From Paenibacillus curdlanolyticus YK9 (GTDB taxonomy: Bacteria; Bacillota; Bacilli; Paenibacillales; Paenibacillaceae), in NCBI RefSeq assembly GCF_000179615.1, contig NZ_AEDD01000004.1:124001-188000 (forward strand): a stretch of DNA of 64,000 bases, read 5' to 3'. Positions 8,765 to 17,389 of this stretch are shown here, in pieces. The first letter of the stretch is position 1. The number at the start of each line of letters is the position of its first letter. The translations under genes were made by a program, and so were the position numbers. A model generated the notes under the pieces. That model saw only the letters and a program-made list of their open reading frames with translations. It ran no database searches and was not told the origin of the DNA.

Positions 8765-9835
8765 TTATTTCTCGTAGTCGATTTTCAATCCTGCTAAATA
8801 TTTTGCAATGCCGTCGAGCTCTTGCTCAGACAGATCAACTTTAGGCATCTGTGCACCGGGTTTAACCGCTTCCGGATCTTTGATCCAGCGTTTCAGGTTT
8901 TCTTCGGTCGTGCCTTCGTTCTCGTATTCCGCTTTATCCGTGTTGACGAGAATACCAGCGACCGTCAACCTGCTGCCGATATCCGTCAGGTTCGGGTACG
9001 ACAATCCGCCTTGATCGCCAACCGCATGGCAGGAGAGGCAGTTCTTAACGAGCGAATCTTTAATCGCTGGGTCGCTAGGGAGCGCTACTGGCGCTTTTTG
9101 GGCGGTTGTCCAACGTTCGAATGAAGCGCTATCCACTGCTTTTACTTTGAAGTCCATCAAGGCATGGGACGGTCCGCAAAGCTCTGCGCACTTCCCGAGA
9201 TACACGCCAGCCTTAGGCGCTTCAAAGTACATAATGTTCGTATTCGCCGTGCCGTCTGCATCAGCCGCGCCTGCATTCGTATCGATCTTGCCTGCGAGGG
9301 ATGGGATCCAGAATGCATGCGTTACGTCGCCGGATTTCGCTTTGATCGAAATCTTCTTGCCTGTAGGAATAACCAGCTCTTGCGCCGTATGAATGTCATA
9401 CTCCGGATAATAGAACTCCCACCAGAATTGGTGCGATGTTACTTCAACTTGTACGGCTTCTTTATCTTTGGTATAGTCCTTCGCCAAGCCAAATACCGAG
9501 TTAACTGTTGGAACACCAAGAATAACGAGCATGATCAAAGGAATTACTGTCCAGATAATCTCCAGCTTGTGATTACCCTCTACCTGTACCGGAATCTTGT
9601 TGTCTCCCGGACGTCTGCGGAAACGGACAATGACATACAAGGAAATCGCAAATACAACGATCACCACGATAATCATGATTGCGATCGCCAGTTTCATCAG
9701 ATTGAATTGCTCTTGCGCTACCGGCCCTTGCGGGTTCAGTGTCGAAAGGTCTGCTCGCCCGCATGCCGAAAGCAATAATACCATCCCGGCAAAGAGCGGC
9801 AGAAGGCGCTTTCCTACGTTCCACCGTTTCATCAT
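8765..9835 (-). CDS. ctaC: Cytochrome c oxidase subunit II with fused cytochrome c
   Basis: Lipoprotein subunit of 356 aa. An N-terminal signal ends in the lipobox LLSAC; two helices follow (residues about 45-70 and 88-110). The cupredoxin domain has the CuA motif CAELCGPSHALM with its upstream histidine in HAFWIPSLAG. A C-terminal cytochrome c domain carries the heme site CLSCH and a methionine in QMPKVD. This makes the enzyme a caa3 oxidase taking electrons from cytochrome c. It is first in the operon. Two adjacent ATG codons are possible starts. Confidence 0.96.
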   Translation of the reverse strand: MMKRWNVGKRLLPLFAGMVLLLSACGRADLSTLNPQGPVAQEQFNLMKLAIAIMIIVVIVVFAISLYVIVRFRRRPGDNKIPVQVEGNHKLEIIWTVIPLIMLVILGVPTVNSVFGLAKDYTKDKEAVQVEVTSHQFWWEFYYPEYDIHTAQELVIPTGKKISIKAKSGDVTHAFWIPSLAGKIDTNAGAADADGTANTNIMYFEAPKAGVYLGKCAELCGPSHALMDFKVKAVDSASFERWTTAQKAPVALPSDPAIKDSLVKNCLSCHAVGDQGGLSYPNLTDIGSRLTVAGILVNTDKAEYENEGTTEENLKRWIKDPEAVKPGAQMPKVDLSEQELDGIAKYLAGLKIDYEK

Positions 9836-9944
9836 TCATCAACCCCACTTTTTACGTTTTCGCAGTCGCTTTGATGGCGAGGAAAGGCTGCAAACTGCGT
9901 GTTCTAGAGATGTTTTACAACTTCTGCATTAAATCACTTTATTA

Positions 9945-9973
9945 AATATAAAGTTGAAGGTTGTTTTTGTCAA
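9945..9973 (-). promoter_or_regulatory. Sigma-A promoter of the ctaCDEF operon
   Basis: Minus strand TTGACA (9968-9973) and TATATT (9945-9950) with 17 nt between them. About 100 nt of leader precede ctaC; no clear operator or cre site was recognised. Confidence 0.75.
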
Positions 9974-10251
9974 TGTTTCCGAAAGAGTTCACAAATTGTT
10001 CTCAAAACCGTCAAAAACGTGATTGCAGCAGGCTTTTTGAGCCTTTTGTTAATCGTTATGCAAGCGTGTCCAATCGCCTCGCCGGCGCTCGTCCAGCTCG
10101 CTTGGAATGCCGGCCGCCCCCTCTTCCGGAAGTTCGCTTACATACATTGTGCACCTAATGGCTGGTCAATTATGTATCATCCCGAGCACGTATATTTACG
10201 CTTCCCCGACGAACCCTAATGGTACAGTCGGTACTGAGGGAGGTCCATCAT
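9974..10251. other. Intergenic DNA between divergent ctaC and lipoprotein gene
   Basis: Together with the ctaC promoter and leader this gap exceeds 400 nt. Apart from the promoter and the GGGAGG site of the plus-strand gene I see no gene, repeat or stable hairpin in it. Confidence 0.5.
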
Positions 10252-11061
10252 ATGCGTTACGATAACCGGATGCTGGCCCGCGGGCTTGTCCTGCTTTTAG
10301 GTCTTATGGTCGTATCCAGCGGCTGCGGCAAGTACAAGTATGAGCCGCACGGCTACAAATCCAATACGTATGGCACAAGCAGCGACAGCAAGTCATTAGT
10401 CATTCATGAGCACAATCGTCAGTTCGGCGCGCTATCGGCGAGTCCGACGCAGCATGACAATCAATTTTTTGAATACAGCTCGAAGCTATCCAGAGGCATC
10501 AGCCGAATGGACGGCATTTCATCCGCAATCGTCATGCTGACGGACCGCAATGCGTATGTCGCTATCGTCTTCAACCAGACAGGTATCCGTACCAAAACAG
10601 GCGGTCGCGCAAGGCGCGAGCAAGCCTTAGGCGCCAACGAAGGCGTGTACAATCATACGACCGGCAGCCCGTACTGGGATAATCGGCAGCTGGCTACCCC
10701 TTACGGCTCAGCGCTGACCGTCAACGATCACAATGAAATACCGGATGGCCTTAAGCAGTCCATTGCCTTGAAAATTCGCAAAATGGCGCCGCTCGTGCAG
10801 GAGGTGCACATCTCCGCCAACCGGCAGTTCGTTAATCGATTCCTCGACTATGCGAAGAAATCGTGGTTGAATGAATCGCTTACGCCATATTTGGACGATT
10901 TCAATACGCTTGTTGCGAATCAGTTTGCCGGCGGCAACAAGATGCCAGCCCGTATCGATAAGATCGATCCGACGACTCATGGCGCTGATCGAAACAACGG
11001 CACGAAGAACGGAATCAAAACAGAAGTGCGCAGCGGCGCAACAACCGGTCCGTCCCGATAA
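10252..11061 (+). CDS. YhcN/YlaJ family sporulation lipoprotein
   Basis: Predicted lipoprotein of 269 aa; signal LVLLLGLMVVSSGC gives the lipobox VSSGC. The mature part contains SRMDGISSAIVMLTDRNAYV and a later EVHISANRQFVNRFLDYAK, the pattern of the YhcN/YlaJ family found in spores and forespores of Bacillus. GGGAGG lies 8 nt before the ATG at 10252; an in-frame start 11 codons upstream has no site. The C-terminal 35 residues are rich in Asp, Asn and Thr and look disordered. Exact role in germination or the spore envelope is not established. Confidence 0.8.
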   Translation: MRYDNRMLARGLVLLLGLMVVSSGCGKYKYEPHGYKSNTYGTSSDSKSLVIHEHNRQFGALSASPTQHDNQFFEYSSKLSRGISRMDGISSAIVMLTDRNAYVAIVFNQTGIRTKTGGRARREQALGANEGVYNHTTGSPYWDNRQLATPYGSALTVNDHNEIPDGLKQSIALKIRKMAPLVQEVHISANRQFVNRFLDYAKKSWLNESLTPYLDDFNTLVANQFAGGNKMPARIDKIDPTTHGADRNNGTKNGIKTEVRSGATTGPSR

Positions 11062-11122
11062 TCGTCTGAAAATTTTTTCTACTATTATATATGCATATGA
11101 GAATGATCCTCAAAGAGCATGT

Positions 11123-11160
11123 AGAAAGGGCGCAGCCGAAATGATCTGCGCCTCTTTCTT
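11123..11160. terminator. Stem-loop between convergent genes, probable bidirectional terminator
   Basis: AGAAAGGGCGCAG pairs with CTGCGCCTCTTTCT around a 10-nt loop. The stem reaches into the stop codon of the minus-strand DUF421 gene. T-tracts are weak on both sides, so efficiency is uncertain. Confidence 0.55.
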
Positions 11161-11848
11161 ATGGTATTGAACGTTCTCCGGTCTGAATCGTAACATCGCC
11201 TGCGTCATCGACCTGCGCCAAATACACTTCCTCCAGCTTTACCCCCTTCTCGGACAACTGCTGATTCAGCCATTTGCGATCAAATCCGCTTCTGCGGAGC
11301 GCATCATCGATGACGATACCGTCCATGATGACGCTTTGCGGCTCCCGCTCGCGAGGCGTCTGCCAGCCAAGCGCTTGCGCGGTTAAAGGCTGAAGCTCTT
11401 TTTTGACCATGAAGGTAATATCGCCGTTCGATTCCATCACTGCGAACTCGACATCGGCAACCCGATGAATGCTCTTGCTCCGCATCTTCTCCATAAATTC
11501 ATCGAGCGTGATGCGCTCCTTGAACATGTTTTTCTCGATCAATGTCCCTTTTTCGATCAGAATCGTGCCTTTGCCATCCACAAAATCGCGAATGCGTTTG
11601 CTCTTCATCGTAACGAATTCCATCCCGACGGAAACCGCCACCCAGACGGACAATGCCAGTAATCCTAGATACCACTTACTATCGGTATCGAGCGATATGT
11701 ATGCGGCAATATTGCCAATCGAGATACCCGTGATGTATTCAAACAAGGACAGCTGTGAAATTTGGCGTTTGCCCAGCAGCTTCGTCATAACAAACAAGAT
11801 GAACACCGCTGACAACGTTCGTAACGCTACTTCCAGCCATGTAGGCAT
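11159..11848 (-). CDS. DUF421 membrane protein (YetF family)
   Basis: Protein of 229 aa with three N-terminal membrane helices and a cytoplasmic C-terminal domain of about 140 aa. The motif GKRQISQLSLFEYITGISIG in the first loop is diagnostic of DUF421/YetF proteins, which are frequent in spore formers. It ends in a conserved-looking alpha/beta region that the family uses for dimer or tetramer contacts. Its gene is the last of a minus-strand run after two acetyltransferases. Function unknown. Confidence 0.85.
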   Translation of the reverse strand: MPTWLEVALRTLSAVFILFVMTKLLGKRQISQLSLFEYITGISIGNIAAYISLDTDSKWYLGLLALSVWVAVSVGMEFVTMKSKRIRDFVDGKGTILIEKGTLIEKNMFKERITLDEFMEKMRSKSIHRVADVEFAVMESNGDITFMVKKELQPLTAQALGWQTPREREPQSVIMDGIVIDDALRRSGFDRKWLNQQLSEKGVKLEEVYLAQVDDAGDVTIQTGERSIP

Positions 11849-11918
11849 AGCAGCACTCCCCCTCTCGGGTAGGATGCCGCAGGTCGTGTTTATTTATTCC
11901 ATTGTCCCGTTATTTAGC

Positions 11919-12587
11919 CTACAAAGGAAGCAGCGCTACCGTTTCACGGCTCTCCAGCGATTGGACCATCGCTTCCCATGCAGAAGGTTTATTCGCCAAG
12001 ACTGCATAATAACGGCGCAAAAATGCTGCAGCCAATGCGGCATCGAGCGTATCTCGGCCATCATAAGGCAGGAAGCCCAGATCCAGCTCTTCGACGGCTT
12101 CGCCGTCATTTTGCCATGAAGGATGCACGTACGAAAGATCCAGCCGCTTATAGCCCATATGAGACAACACTTCTCTGCGAACATACGGATTCATCGTCAT
12201 CAAACCGCCGAAGGCATGCTCCTCCGCCCGATATGGATCATAAATTTCAGCGAACATACCGTCCAGCTTCTTGCCCGCCGCCGCTGCCAAGCGATCCAGA
12301 TCGCGCTGGCGCTCACGCCATAGAAACGCGCCAATGCCTAGCCCTGGCTCGCCAATAATCGTAAAATCCGTCATCGCAACATTAAAATCCTCATAATAAC
12401 GGTATTCGGTCGTTCCGACGACCTTGCCCTCATGCACCGCAACGAAAACGCGAATGCCCGGGTCCTCCAGCGGCTCCTTCCACAGCTCGAACGTCAACAC
12501 TTCCTCTCTCGGAAAGACGCGCTGCATCAATTGATGCATCTGGGAAAATAACGGATCTTCAATATTCGTAATGCGGATATACTCCAT
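11919..12587 (-). CDS. GNAT family N-acetyltransferase
   Basis: Protein of 222 aa. The N-terminal part has GNAT character: a hydrophobic strand RVFVAVHEGKVVGTTEYRYY, then FTIIGEPGLGIGAFLWRERQ in place of the usual acetyl-CoA loop. The classical Q/RxxGxG/A is not clear, so activity is inferred from fold resemblance only. It follows the GNAT/nitrilase pair on the same strand with a 34-nt gap and probably shares its transcript. Substrate unknown. Confidence 0.6.
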   Translation of the reverse strand: MEYIRITNIEDPLFSQMHQLMQRVFPREEVLTFELWKEPLEDPGIRVFVAVHEGKVVGTTEYRYYEDFNVAMTDFTIIGEPGLGIGAFLWRERQRDLDRLAAAAGKKLDGMFAEIYDPYRAEEHAFGGLMTMNPYVRREVLSHMGYKRLDLSYVHPSWQNDGEAVEELDLGFLPYDGRDTLDAALAAAFLRRYYAVLANKPSAWEAMVQSLESRETVALLPL

Positions 12588-12621
12588 CGCCGAAAAACAT
12601 CTCCTTCTATTATATAGTCGG

Positions 12622-13287
12622 TTAACGCAGGAACGGATTTTGCCATTCCATCAATGCGGCACAATTGCAGGATTCCTCATCATCCAAATAGTTGTGCGCG
12701 ACGCCGATCGGCGTTCGGCCCACCCGCAGCATAAAGCTGATGACGGGATCATTGAGCTCTCCGCGCACGACCGCGTCCAAATATTGCTCTGGCGTCATGT
12801 CAGCCGCTACCTGGCGATAGCCTGACAATCGTCCACCTCCCAGCAGTCTCGCCAGCCGATGGTGAACGACGACTTCATACATGGAAAACATAAGCCATTG
12901 CCCAAGCCGCAGCTTCCGATATTGGGGGCGAACGCACAGATCAACAACGTACAGCGTATCGCCAGCTGCGTTATGGTTGCGAATATAGCCGCCATCGGTC
13001 ATCTCTTCCCATGAGTGGTCAGGCGCTGATGGATCATACTGCACGATGAGGCCCGTCATCGAGCCAGCAAGCTTGCCGTCTATTTCGATACAAAGCGCTC
13101 CGTCCGCAAACAATCGAATATGGTTCGCCAGCTGCTCGCGGTTCCACCACAGCTCCGGCGGATAAGGCGGCGGAAAACATTCGGCTTGGATGGCGATCAG
13201 CTCATCAAAATCCTGCTCCGTATAGCTCCTGATCGTCGCTGGCACAGGCCTGCCTTCACTCATGACATACAGCGACTTCTGATACAT
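12622..13287 (-). CDS. GNAT acetyltransferase, partner of the adjacent nitrilase-family protein
   Basis: Protein of 221 aa with a GNAT core: strand TIRSYTEQDFDELIAIQAEC at the N-terminus, LYVVDLCVRPQYRKLRLGQWLM (beta-4 and acetyl-CoA loop) and LARLLGGGRLSGYRQVAADM. It resembles the N-terminal half of Bacillus YhcX, where an acetyltransferase and a carbon-nitrogen hydrolase are one chain of about 513 aa. Here the hydrolase is a separate gene ending 4 nt upstream, in the reverse order. The pair is almost certainly co-translated. Confidence 0.8.
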   Translation of the reverse strand: MYQKSLYVMSEGRPVPATIRSYTEQDFDELIAIQAECFPPPYPPELWWNREQLANHIRLFADGALCIEIDGKLAGSMTGLIVQYDPSAPDHSWEEMTDGGYIRNHNAAGDTLYVVDLCVRPQYRKLRLGQWLMFSMYEVVVHHRLARLLGGGRLSGYRQVAADMTPEQYLDAVVRGELNDPVISFMLRVGRTPIGVAHNYLDDEESCNCAALMEWQNPFLR

Positions 13288-13291
13288 TTGC

Positions 13292-14149
13292 TCACGTCCA
13301 ATCGGTGTATAAGTCTGTCCGGCGATCGCGCCAAGTCATAACCGAGCCTCGTTCACGAACTTCATACAGCAACGATAGATCAAGATCTGCCGTGACGATC
13401 ATATCGTTGTTAATTTCACCCTCCACCATAATGCCGCGCGGCGGGAACGGGATATCATTGGGCGTCAGCACTGCAGCTTGCCCATAGTTCAGCCGCATAA
13501 AATCGACGGTAGGCAGCGAGCCAACCGTCCCTGTCGTGACGATATACAGCTGATTTTCGATCGTACGGGCATGTGCGCAGTAACGAACACGGTAAAACCC
13601 TTGGCGATCATCGGTGCAGGATGGACAAAAGATGATGTCCGCGCCTTGAGCCCGCGCCATGCGGACGATTTCCGGAAATTCAATATCATAGCAGGTCAGC
13701 ATCGCAATGCGTCCTTTGGGCGTATCGAAAACAGCCAGCCCGTCGCCAGCCGCCATATTCCATTCCGTTACTTCCGTGGGGGTAATATGGAGCTTGGGCT
13801 GCACGCCAACCGTACCGTCCGGCGCGAATAAATGCGCAGCGTTGAGCAGCTTGTCGCCGCTGCGGATGACATGCGTGCCTCCGATTATATGCATGCCATA
13901 TTGCGCTGCCAGCCCCTGAAACAATGCAATATATTGATCTGTAAAATCAGGCAGCGACTCGATTCCTCGCGCTTTGCCGTTCTCATCTGGAATCGACATG
14001 AGCTGTGTCGTCAGAAACTCCGGGAACAGGACGTATTCGGAGCCGAATTCATCAGCAGTCCGAACATAGTGCTCCACCTGCGCGGCGAAGGCTTCAAAGG
14101 AATCTATCGTGTGCAAATGATACTGCACAGCGGATACTCTCAGCTTCAT
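13292..14149 (-). CDS. Carbon-nitrogen hydrolase (nitrilase superfamily)
   Basis: Hydrolase of 285 aa. The Glu-Lys-Cys triad is readable: Glu in LFPEFLTTQ, Lys in QPKLHITPTE and Cys in LTCYDIEFPE. The family hydrolyses amides or nitriles; length and neighbours point to the YhcX-like amidase branch. GGAGGG lies 9 nt before the ATG at 14147-14149; a longer in-frame form adds 54 residues that overlap the promoter region and is rejected. Next gene is the GNAT partner. Confidence 0.88.
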   Translation of the reverse strand: MKLRVSAVQYHLHTIDSFEAFAAQVEHYVRTADEFGSEYVLFPEFLTTQLMSIPDENGKARGIESLPDFTDQYIALFQGLAAQYGMHIIGGTHVIRSGDKLLNAAHLFAPDGTVGVQPKLHITPTEVTEWNMAAGDGLAVFDTPKGRIAMLTCYDIEFPEIVRMARAQGADIIFCPSCTDDRQGFYRVRYCAHARTIENQLYIVTTGTVGSLPTVDFMRLNYGQAAVLTPNDIPFPPRGIMVEGEINNDMIVTADLDLSLLYEVRERGSVMTWRDRRTDLYTDWT

Positions 14150-14302
14150 AAAGTCGGTCCCTCCAGCTACTAAAATGGTTCTCTTCTTATTGTGCAGCAA
14201 ATCATACCGATCAACAAGGATATTTACCTGAAATGTGGGACCTATTGGAAAAAGGGGTGTGGCATAATAGAGGAAGGGCTGCGGCCCGGAGGAGGCGGTT
14301 AT

Positions 14303-14857
14303 TTGGATCAAAAGAAAGAGAAGAACGATTACCGAGCAGTCATCATGCCGTCAGTATGGGAGGCCATGGCGAATGATGATTTGGCCACGATTCGCACTTG
14401 CTTCAACCCCCTGATTCAAGCTTACAAGCAGGTTAGCGCAAACCCGCAGCAGATTTTTGCGCTGTATAGCGAATTTAATAACGGACAGCAAGCGTTGTTC
14501 GCCGTCTGGACCTACCTGGCGCATGCCATACATGGAACAGACGAATTCCACTGGCGCACCCTGTACACGCAACACATGGCCGGGCGATACGGTGCGATGC
14601 AGCAAGCTTGCGTTTATATGCGTTTACCGGTATTAGGCGCCCTTCTGCATGAGCTGGCAGAAGCGACTCGGCCTGTCCTGCGTAATGAATCGGCTATTGC
14701 GATGAATGAGGCGAAGGCGCTGCTGGCGGGCGATCCCGCCTATTCGGCGACCATTACAGCGCTCGAACGCCGATTGCTCGGCGCGATGCCCGAGACTTAC
14801 GATCGAATCGCCGCGTTTATTCGAAGCGAGCCGGACGATTTCGTATCGATGATTTAA
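14303..14857 (+). CDS. Hypothetical helical protein
   Basis: Open frame coding 184 aa if it starts at the TTG at 14303, which has GGAGGAGG just upstream. A longer in-frame form from 14192 would include the ribosome site and a likely -10 box (CATAAT near 14265). The product is mostly alpha-helical, lacks signal peptide or membrane segments and includes AHAIHGTDEFHWRTLYTQHM. I do not recognise the family. It is divergent from the nitrilase gene and runs into the tandem hairpin array. Confidence 0.6.
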   Translation: MDQKKEKNDYRAVIMPSVWEAMANDDLATIRTCFNPLIQAYKQVSANPQQIFALYSEFNNGQQALFAVWTYLAHAIHGTDEFHWRTLYTQHMAGRYGAMQQACVYMRLPVLGALLHELAEATRPVLRNESAIAMNEAKALLAGDPAYSATITALERRLLGAMPETYDRIAAFIRSEPDDFVSMI

Positions 14858-14868
14858 TAAGACGGCCG

Positions 14869-15323
14869 CCGATAGGGCAGATTTTTGTGTCCTATTCGGC
14901 GCGATGGGCCGCTGGCTGCCGATAGGGAACATTTTTGTGCCCTATTCGGCGCGATGGGCCGCTGGCCTGCCGATAGGGAACATTTTTGTGCCCTATTCGA
15001 CGCGATAGGCCGCTGGCCTGCCGATGGGGAACATTTTTGTGCCCTATTCGACGCGATGGGCCGCTGGCTGCCGATAGGGAGCATTTTTGTGCCCTATTCG
15101 GCGCGATGGGCCGCTGGCTGCCGATAGGGAACATTTTTGTGCCCTATTCGGCGCGATGGGCCGCTGGCTGCCGATAGGGAACATTTTTGTGCCCTATTCG
15201 GCGCTAAGTGCCGCTGATCCGCTGATAGGGAACATTTTTGTGCCCTATTCGGCGCGATGTGCCGCTGGCGAGCCGATAGGGCACATTTTTGTGCCCTATT
15301 TGGCTGGGCTTACCGCTGGCTGG
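14869..15323. repeat. Nine tandem 50-51 bp hairpin repeats
   Basis: Units begin at 14869, 14919, 14970, 15021, 15071, 15121, 15171, 15222 and 15273. Each starts CCGATAGGG, continues with about AACATTTTTGTG and then CCCTATTCGG, and ends in a spacer near GCGCGATGGGCCGCTGGC. The two ends pair, so every unit is one hairpin with a T-rich loop; unit 9 is a near-perfect palindrome (CCGATAGGGCAC against GTGCCCTATTTGG). Spacers are as conserved as arms, so this is a satellite-like array. It fills the gap between convergent genes. Confidence 0.95.
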
Positions 15324-15347
15324 CTAGCGGCGCCCCTCCTATCTATT

Positions 15348-16835
15348 TTACTTGCCGCCGCGCTCGATCAGCGCCATCTTATGCTCCCAAACGTCGACGC
15401 TCAAATCAACCGGATACGACTGCGGATTCACCTTGCGCAGCACCTCCGGCCAAAACAATGCCAGTTGCTGCTGATGGTAGGCTCGTATCGCATCCAATAA
15501 TGGAAGCTCGAACGCCAGCTCGCCCTTCACAATGACAGGCTGCAGCAGCTGAACCGCCTCATAATCGTCTACCCATTTGTGACGGTACGGATGAATGGGA
15601 TCGAACAGCTTAATTCGCTCGCCATTGCGGATATGCGCCTCTTCATTCGGAAAAGCGAGATAGTCTGCTTCGGCTTTGCCCGTCTGCCGATTCACGATCC
15701 GATAGGCATCCTTTTTCCCCGGCGTAGATACCTTCTCCGGATTGTTGGACAGCTTAATGACAGGCTCAAGCTCCTCGCCTGCCGCTCGCTCATGTGCGAC
15801 CAGCTTATACACGCCCCCAAGCGACGGCTGATCCGCGGCCGTAATCAACTGCGTGCCGACGCCCCATATATCGATTCGCGCCCCTTGCGCCTTCAAGTTC
15901 ACGATGATCGACTCGTCCAAGTCGTTTGACGCCACAATCTTCACATCGAGAAAGCCTGCCGCGTCAAGCTGCTGCCTCGCTTCCTTGGACAAATAAGCCA
16001 AATCGCCGCTATCGATCCGAATCGCGCTCATCCGCTTCCCCCTGGCAGCAAGCCTGTGCGCGGTTTCAATCGCATGCGGCACGCCGCTTCCCAGCGTATC
16101 GTACGTATCGACGAGCAACGTCACATCGTCCGGCAGCGCGGCTGCGTAGCGGTCGAATGCCTCTTGCTCGCTTGCATGCGCCTGCACCCAAGCGTGAGCA
16201 TGCGTCCCCTTCGCCGGAATGCCGAATAGCATAGCCGCCCGCATGTTTGACGTCGCATCAAAGCCGGCGATAAATGCGGCGCGCGCTCCCCACACCGCCG
16301 CTTCTGCCTCCTGCGCTCGGCGCGTGCCGAATTCCAGCAGCACATCCTGCTCGGCCGCACGGCGGACACGCGCCGCCTTCGTCGCAATAAGCGTCTGGTA
16401 ATTCATGAAGTTCAGCAGTGCTGTCTCGATGAGCTGCGCCTCGAATACGCGCGCCTCCACGCGCACGAGCGGCTCGTTCGGAAATACGAGCGTCCCTTCC
16501 GGTACAGCAAGAATATCGCCGTTAAACCGAAATTGCCGCAGCTCCTGCAAAAAAGCCTCCTCGTATCGCTCCTCCTGCTCCCGAAGAAACATAATCTCGT
16601 GCTCGTGAAACCGCAGCGTTTGAATATAGTCGACGATCCGCTCCAATCCAGCGAACACGGCATAGCCATTTCCGAACGGGAGTTTGCGGAAATACGCCTC
16701 GAATACGGCAATCCGGTCGTGGGTGCCATTTTTCCAATGCGCGTACATCATATTGATCTGATACTTGTCTGTATGCAAAGCCAGATGCCCGTATTCGCGG
16801 CCGCCAGCCCCGTCAAAATGCGTTTGTGTCGTCAT
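15348..16835 (-). CDS. pncB: Nicotinate phosphoribosyltransferase
   Basis: Enzyme of 495 aa making nicotinate mononucleotide from nicotinate and PRPP (NAD salvage, cytosol). The start LALHTDKYQINMMYAHWKNG and the strings LLEFGTRRAQEAEAAVWGAR, GTHAHAWVQAH, VDTYDTLGSG and IDSGDLAYLSKEAR are characteristic; the histidine of GTHAHAW is the residue phosphorylated in the family. Full length. It is monocistronic and convergent to the unknown gene at 14303, with the repeat array between them. Confidence 0.95.
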   Translation of the reverse strand: MTTQTHFDGAGGREYGHLALHTDKYQINMMYAHWKNGTHDRIAVFEAYFRKLPFGNGYAVFAGLERIVDYIQTLRFHEHEIMFLREQEERYEEAFLQELRQFRFNGDILAVPEGTLVFPNEPLVRVEARVFEAQLIETALLNFMNYQTLIATKAARVRRAAEQDVLLEFGTRRAQEAEAAVWGARAAFIAGFDATSNMRAAMLFGIPAKGTHAHAWVQAHASEQEAFDRYAAALPDDVTLLVDTYDTLGSGVPHAIETAHRLAARGKRMSAIRIDSGDLAYLSKEARQQLDAAGFLDVKIVASNDLDESIIVNLKAQGARIDIWGVGTQLITAADQPSLGGVYKLVAHERAAGEELEPVIKLSNNPEKVSTPGKKDAYRIVNRQTGKAEADYLAFPNEEAHIRNGERIKLFDPIHPYRHKWVDDYEAVQLLQPVIVKGELAFELPLLDAIRAYHQQQLALFWPEVLRKVNPQSYPVDLSVDVWEHKMALIERGGK

Positions 16836-17057
16836 GCAAACCTGTCCCTTCCCCTAGCGTCCGTTGCGTGCCAATTCTTCTTCCGGCATAGCTTGTGTAA
16901 TTGCCAGCTTGGCAATGCCTCCGTTTGAAATAAACCGTTTAGCCACCACTGCCGGTAAGCATCCCCGCGCCTAGCACAAAGGATCACTTTCTAACGCAAA
17001 CAAACCATTCCCATTCACCGTACCCGATGCAACGATCCAGCGTGTCACCAGTCCCTC
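16836..17057. other. Intergenic DNA upstream of pncB
   Basis: Apart from a purine-rich ribosome site for pncB just upstream of its start I see nothing assignable here. A single TGCAA half-site lies at 17028-17032, before the palindrome element that begins at 17058. Confidence 0.4.
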
Positions 17058-17248
17058 TTGCAATTTGTGCAACGAAAAAACAACATTCGTCTAAAAATAC
17101 TCGGCTTTGTTGCATTTCGTGCAATGACAACTAGTCAACTTCGCCCGTTACGCCTTCAAACGGCAGCAGGCCCACTTACTCCTTGCACCAGTTGCAATGA
17201 CACCAACGACTGCAGGCAAAAACGTCGCTGCCATTGCATGAAATGCAA
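17058..17248. repeat. Four-palindrome TTGCA element, copy A
   Basis: Four 15-nt palindromes of form TTGCA-N5-TGCAA (the third has TTGCAA at its right end) start at 17058, 17110, 17183 and 17234, giving spacings of 52, 73 and 51 bp. DNA between them is not visibly repeated. The same four-part layout recurs at 41191-41382. Confidence 0.85.
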
Positions 17249-17323
17249 CGGCCAACTGTAACGTTTGCGCTTTGCCAGCTTGTGCTGTGCCTTATGCTTT
17301 GTGCCTTGTGCGCGTATGCCCAA

Positions 17324-17373
17324 TAAAAAGCAAAGGCCGCCCCCCAGCCTCAACGGCAGGGGGACAGCCTTTC
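17324..17373 (-). terminator. Rho-independent terminator of topB
   Basis: Minus strand AAAGGCTGTCCCCCTGCC pairs with GGCTGGGGGGCGGCCTTT around a 5-nt loop, followed by GCTTTTTATT. It lies about 17 nt after the topB stop codon. Confidence 0.85.
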
Positions 17374-17389
17374 GAACCTCCACAAACGA

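Noticed and set aside
14869-15323. CRISPR array
   Set aside because: Repeats have a regular 50-bp period, but the presumed spacers are nearly identical to each other and no cas gene is present.
14854-15535. Repetitive proteins readable on both strands across the hairpin array (for example with CPIRRDGPLA or GSQRPIAPNR units)
   Set aside because: They arise from the repeat unit lacking stops in several frames; no ribosome site and the same DNA reads through on both strands.
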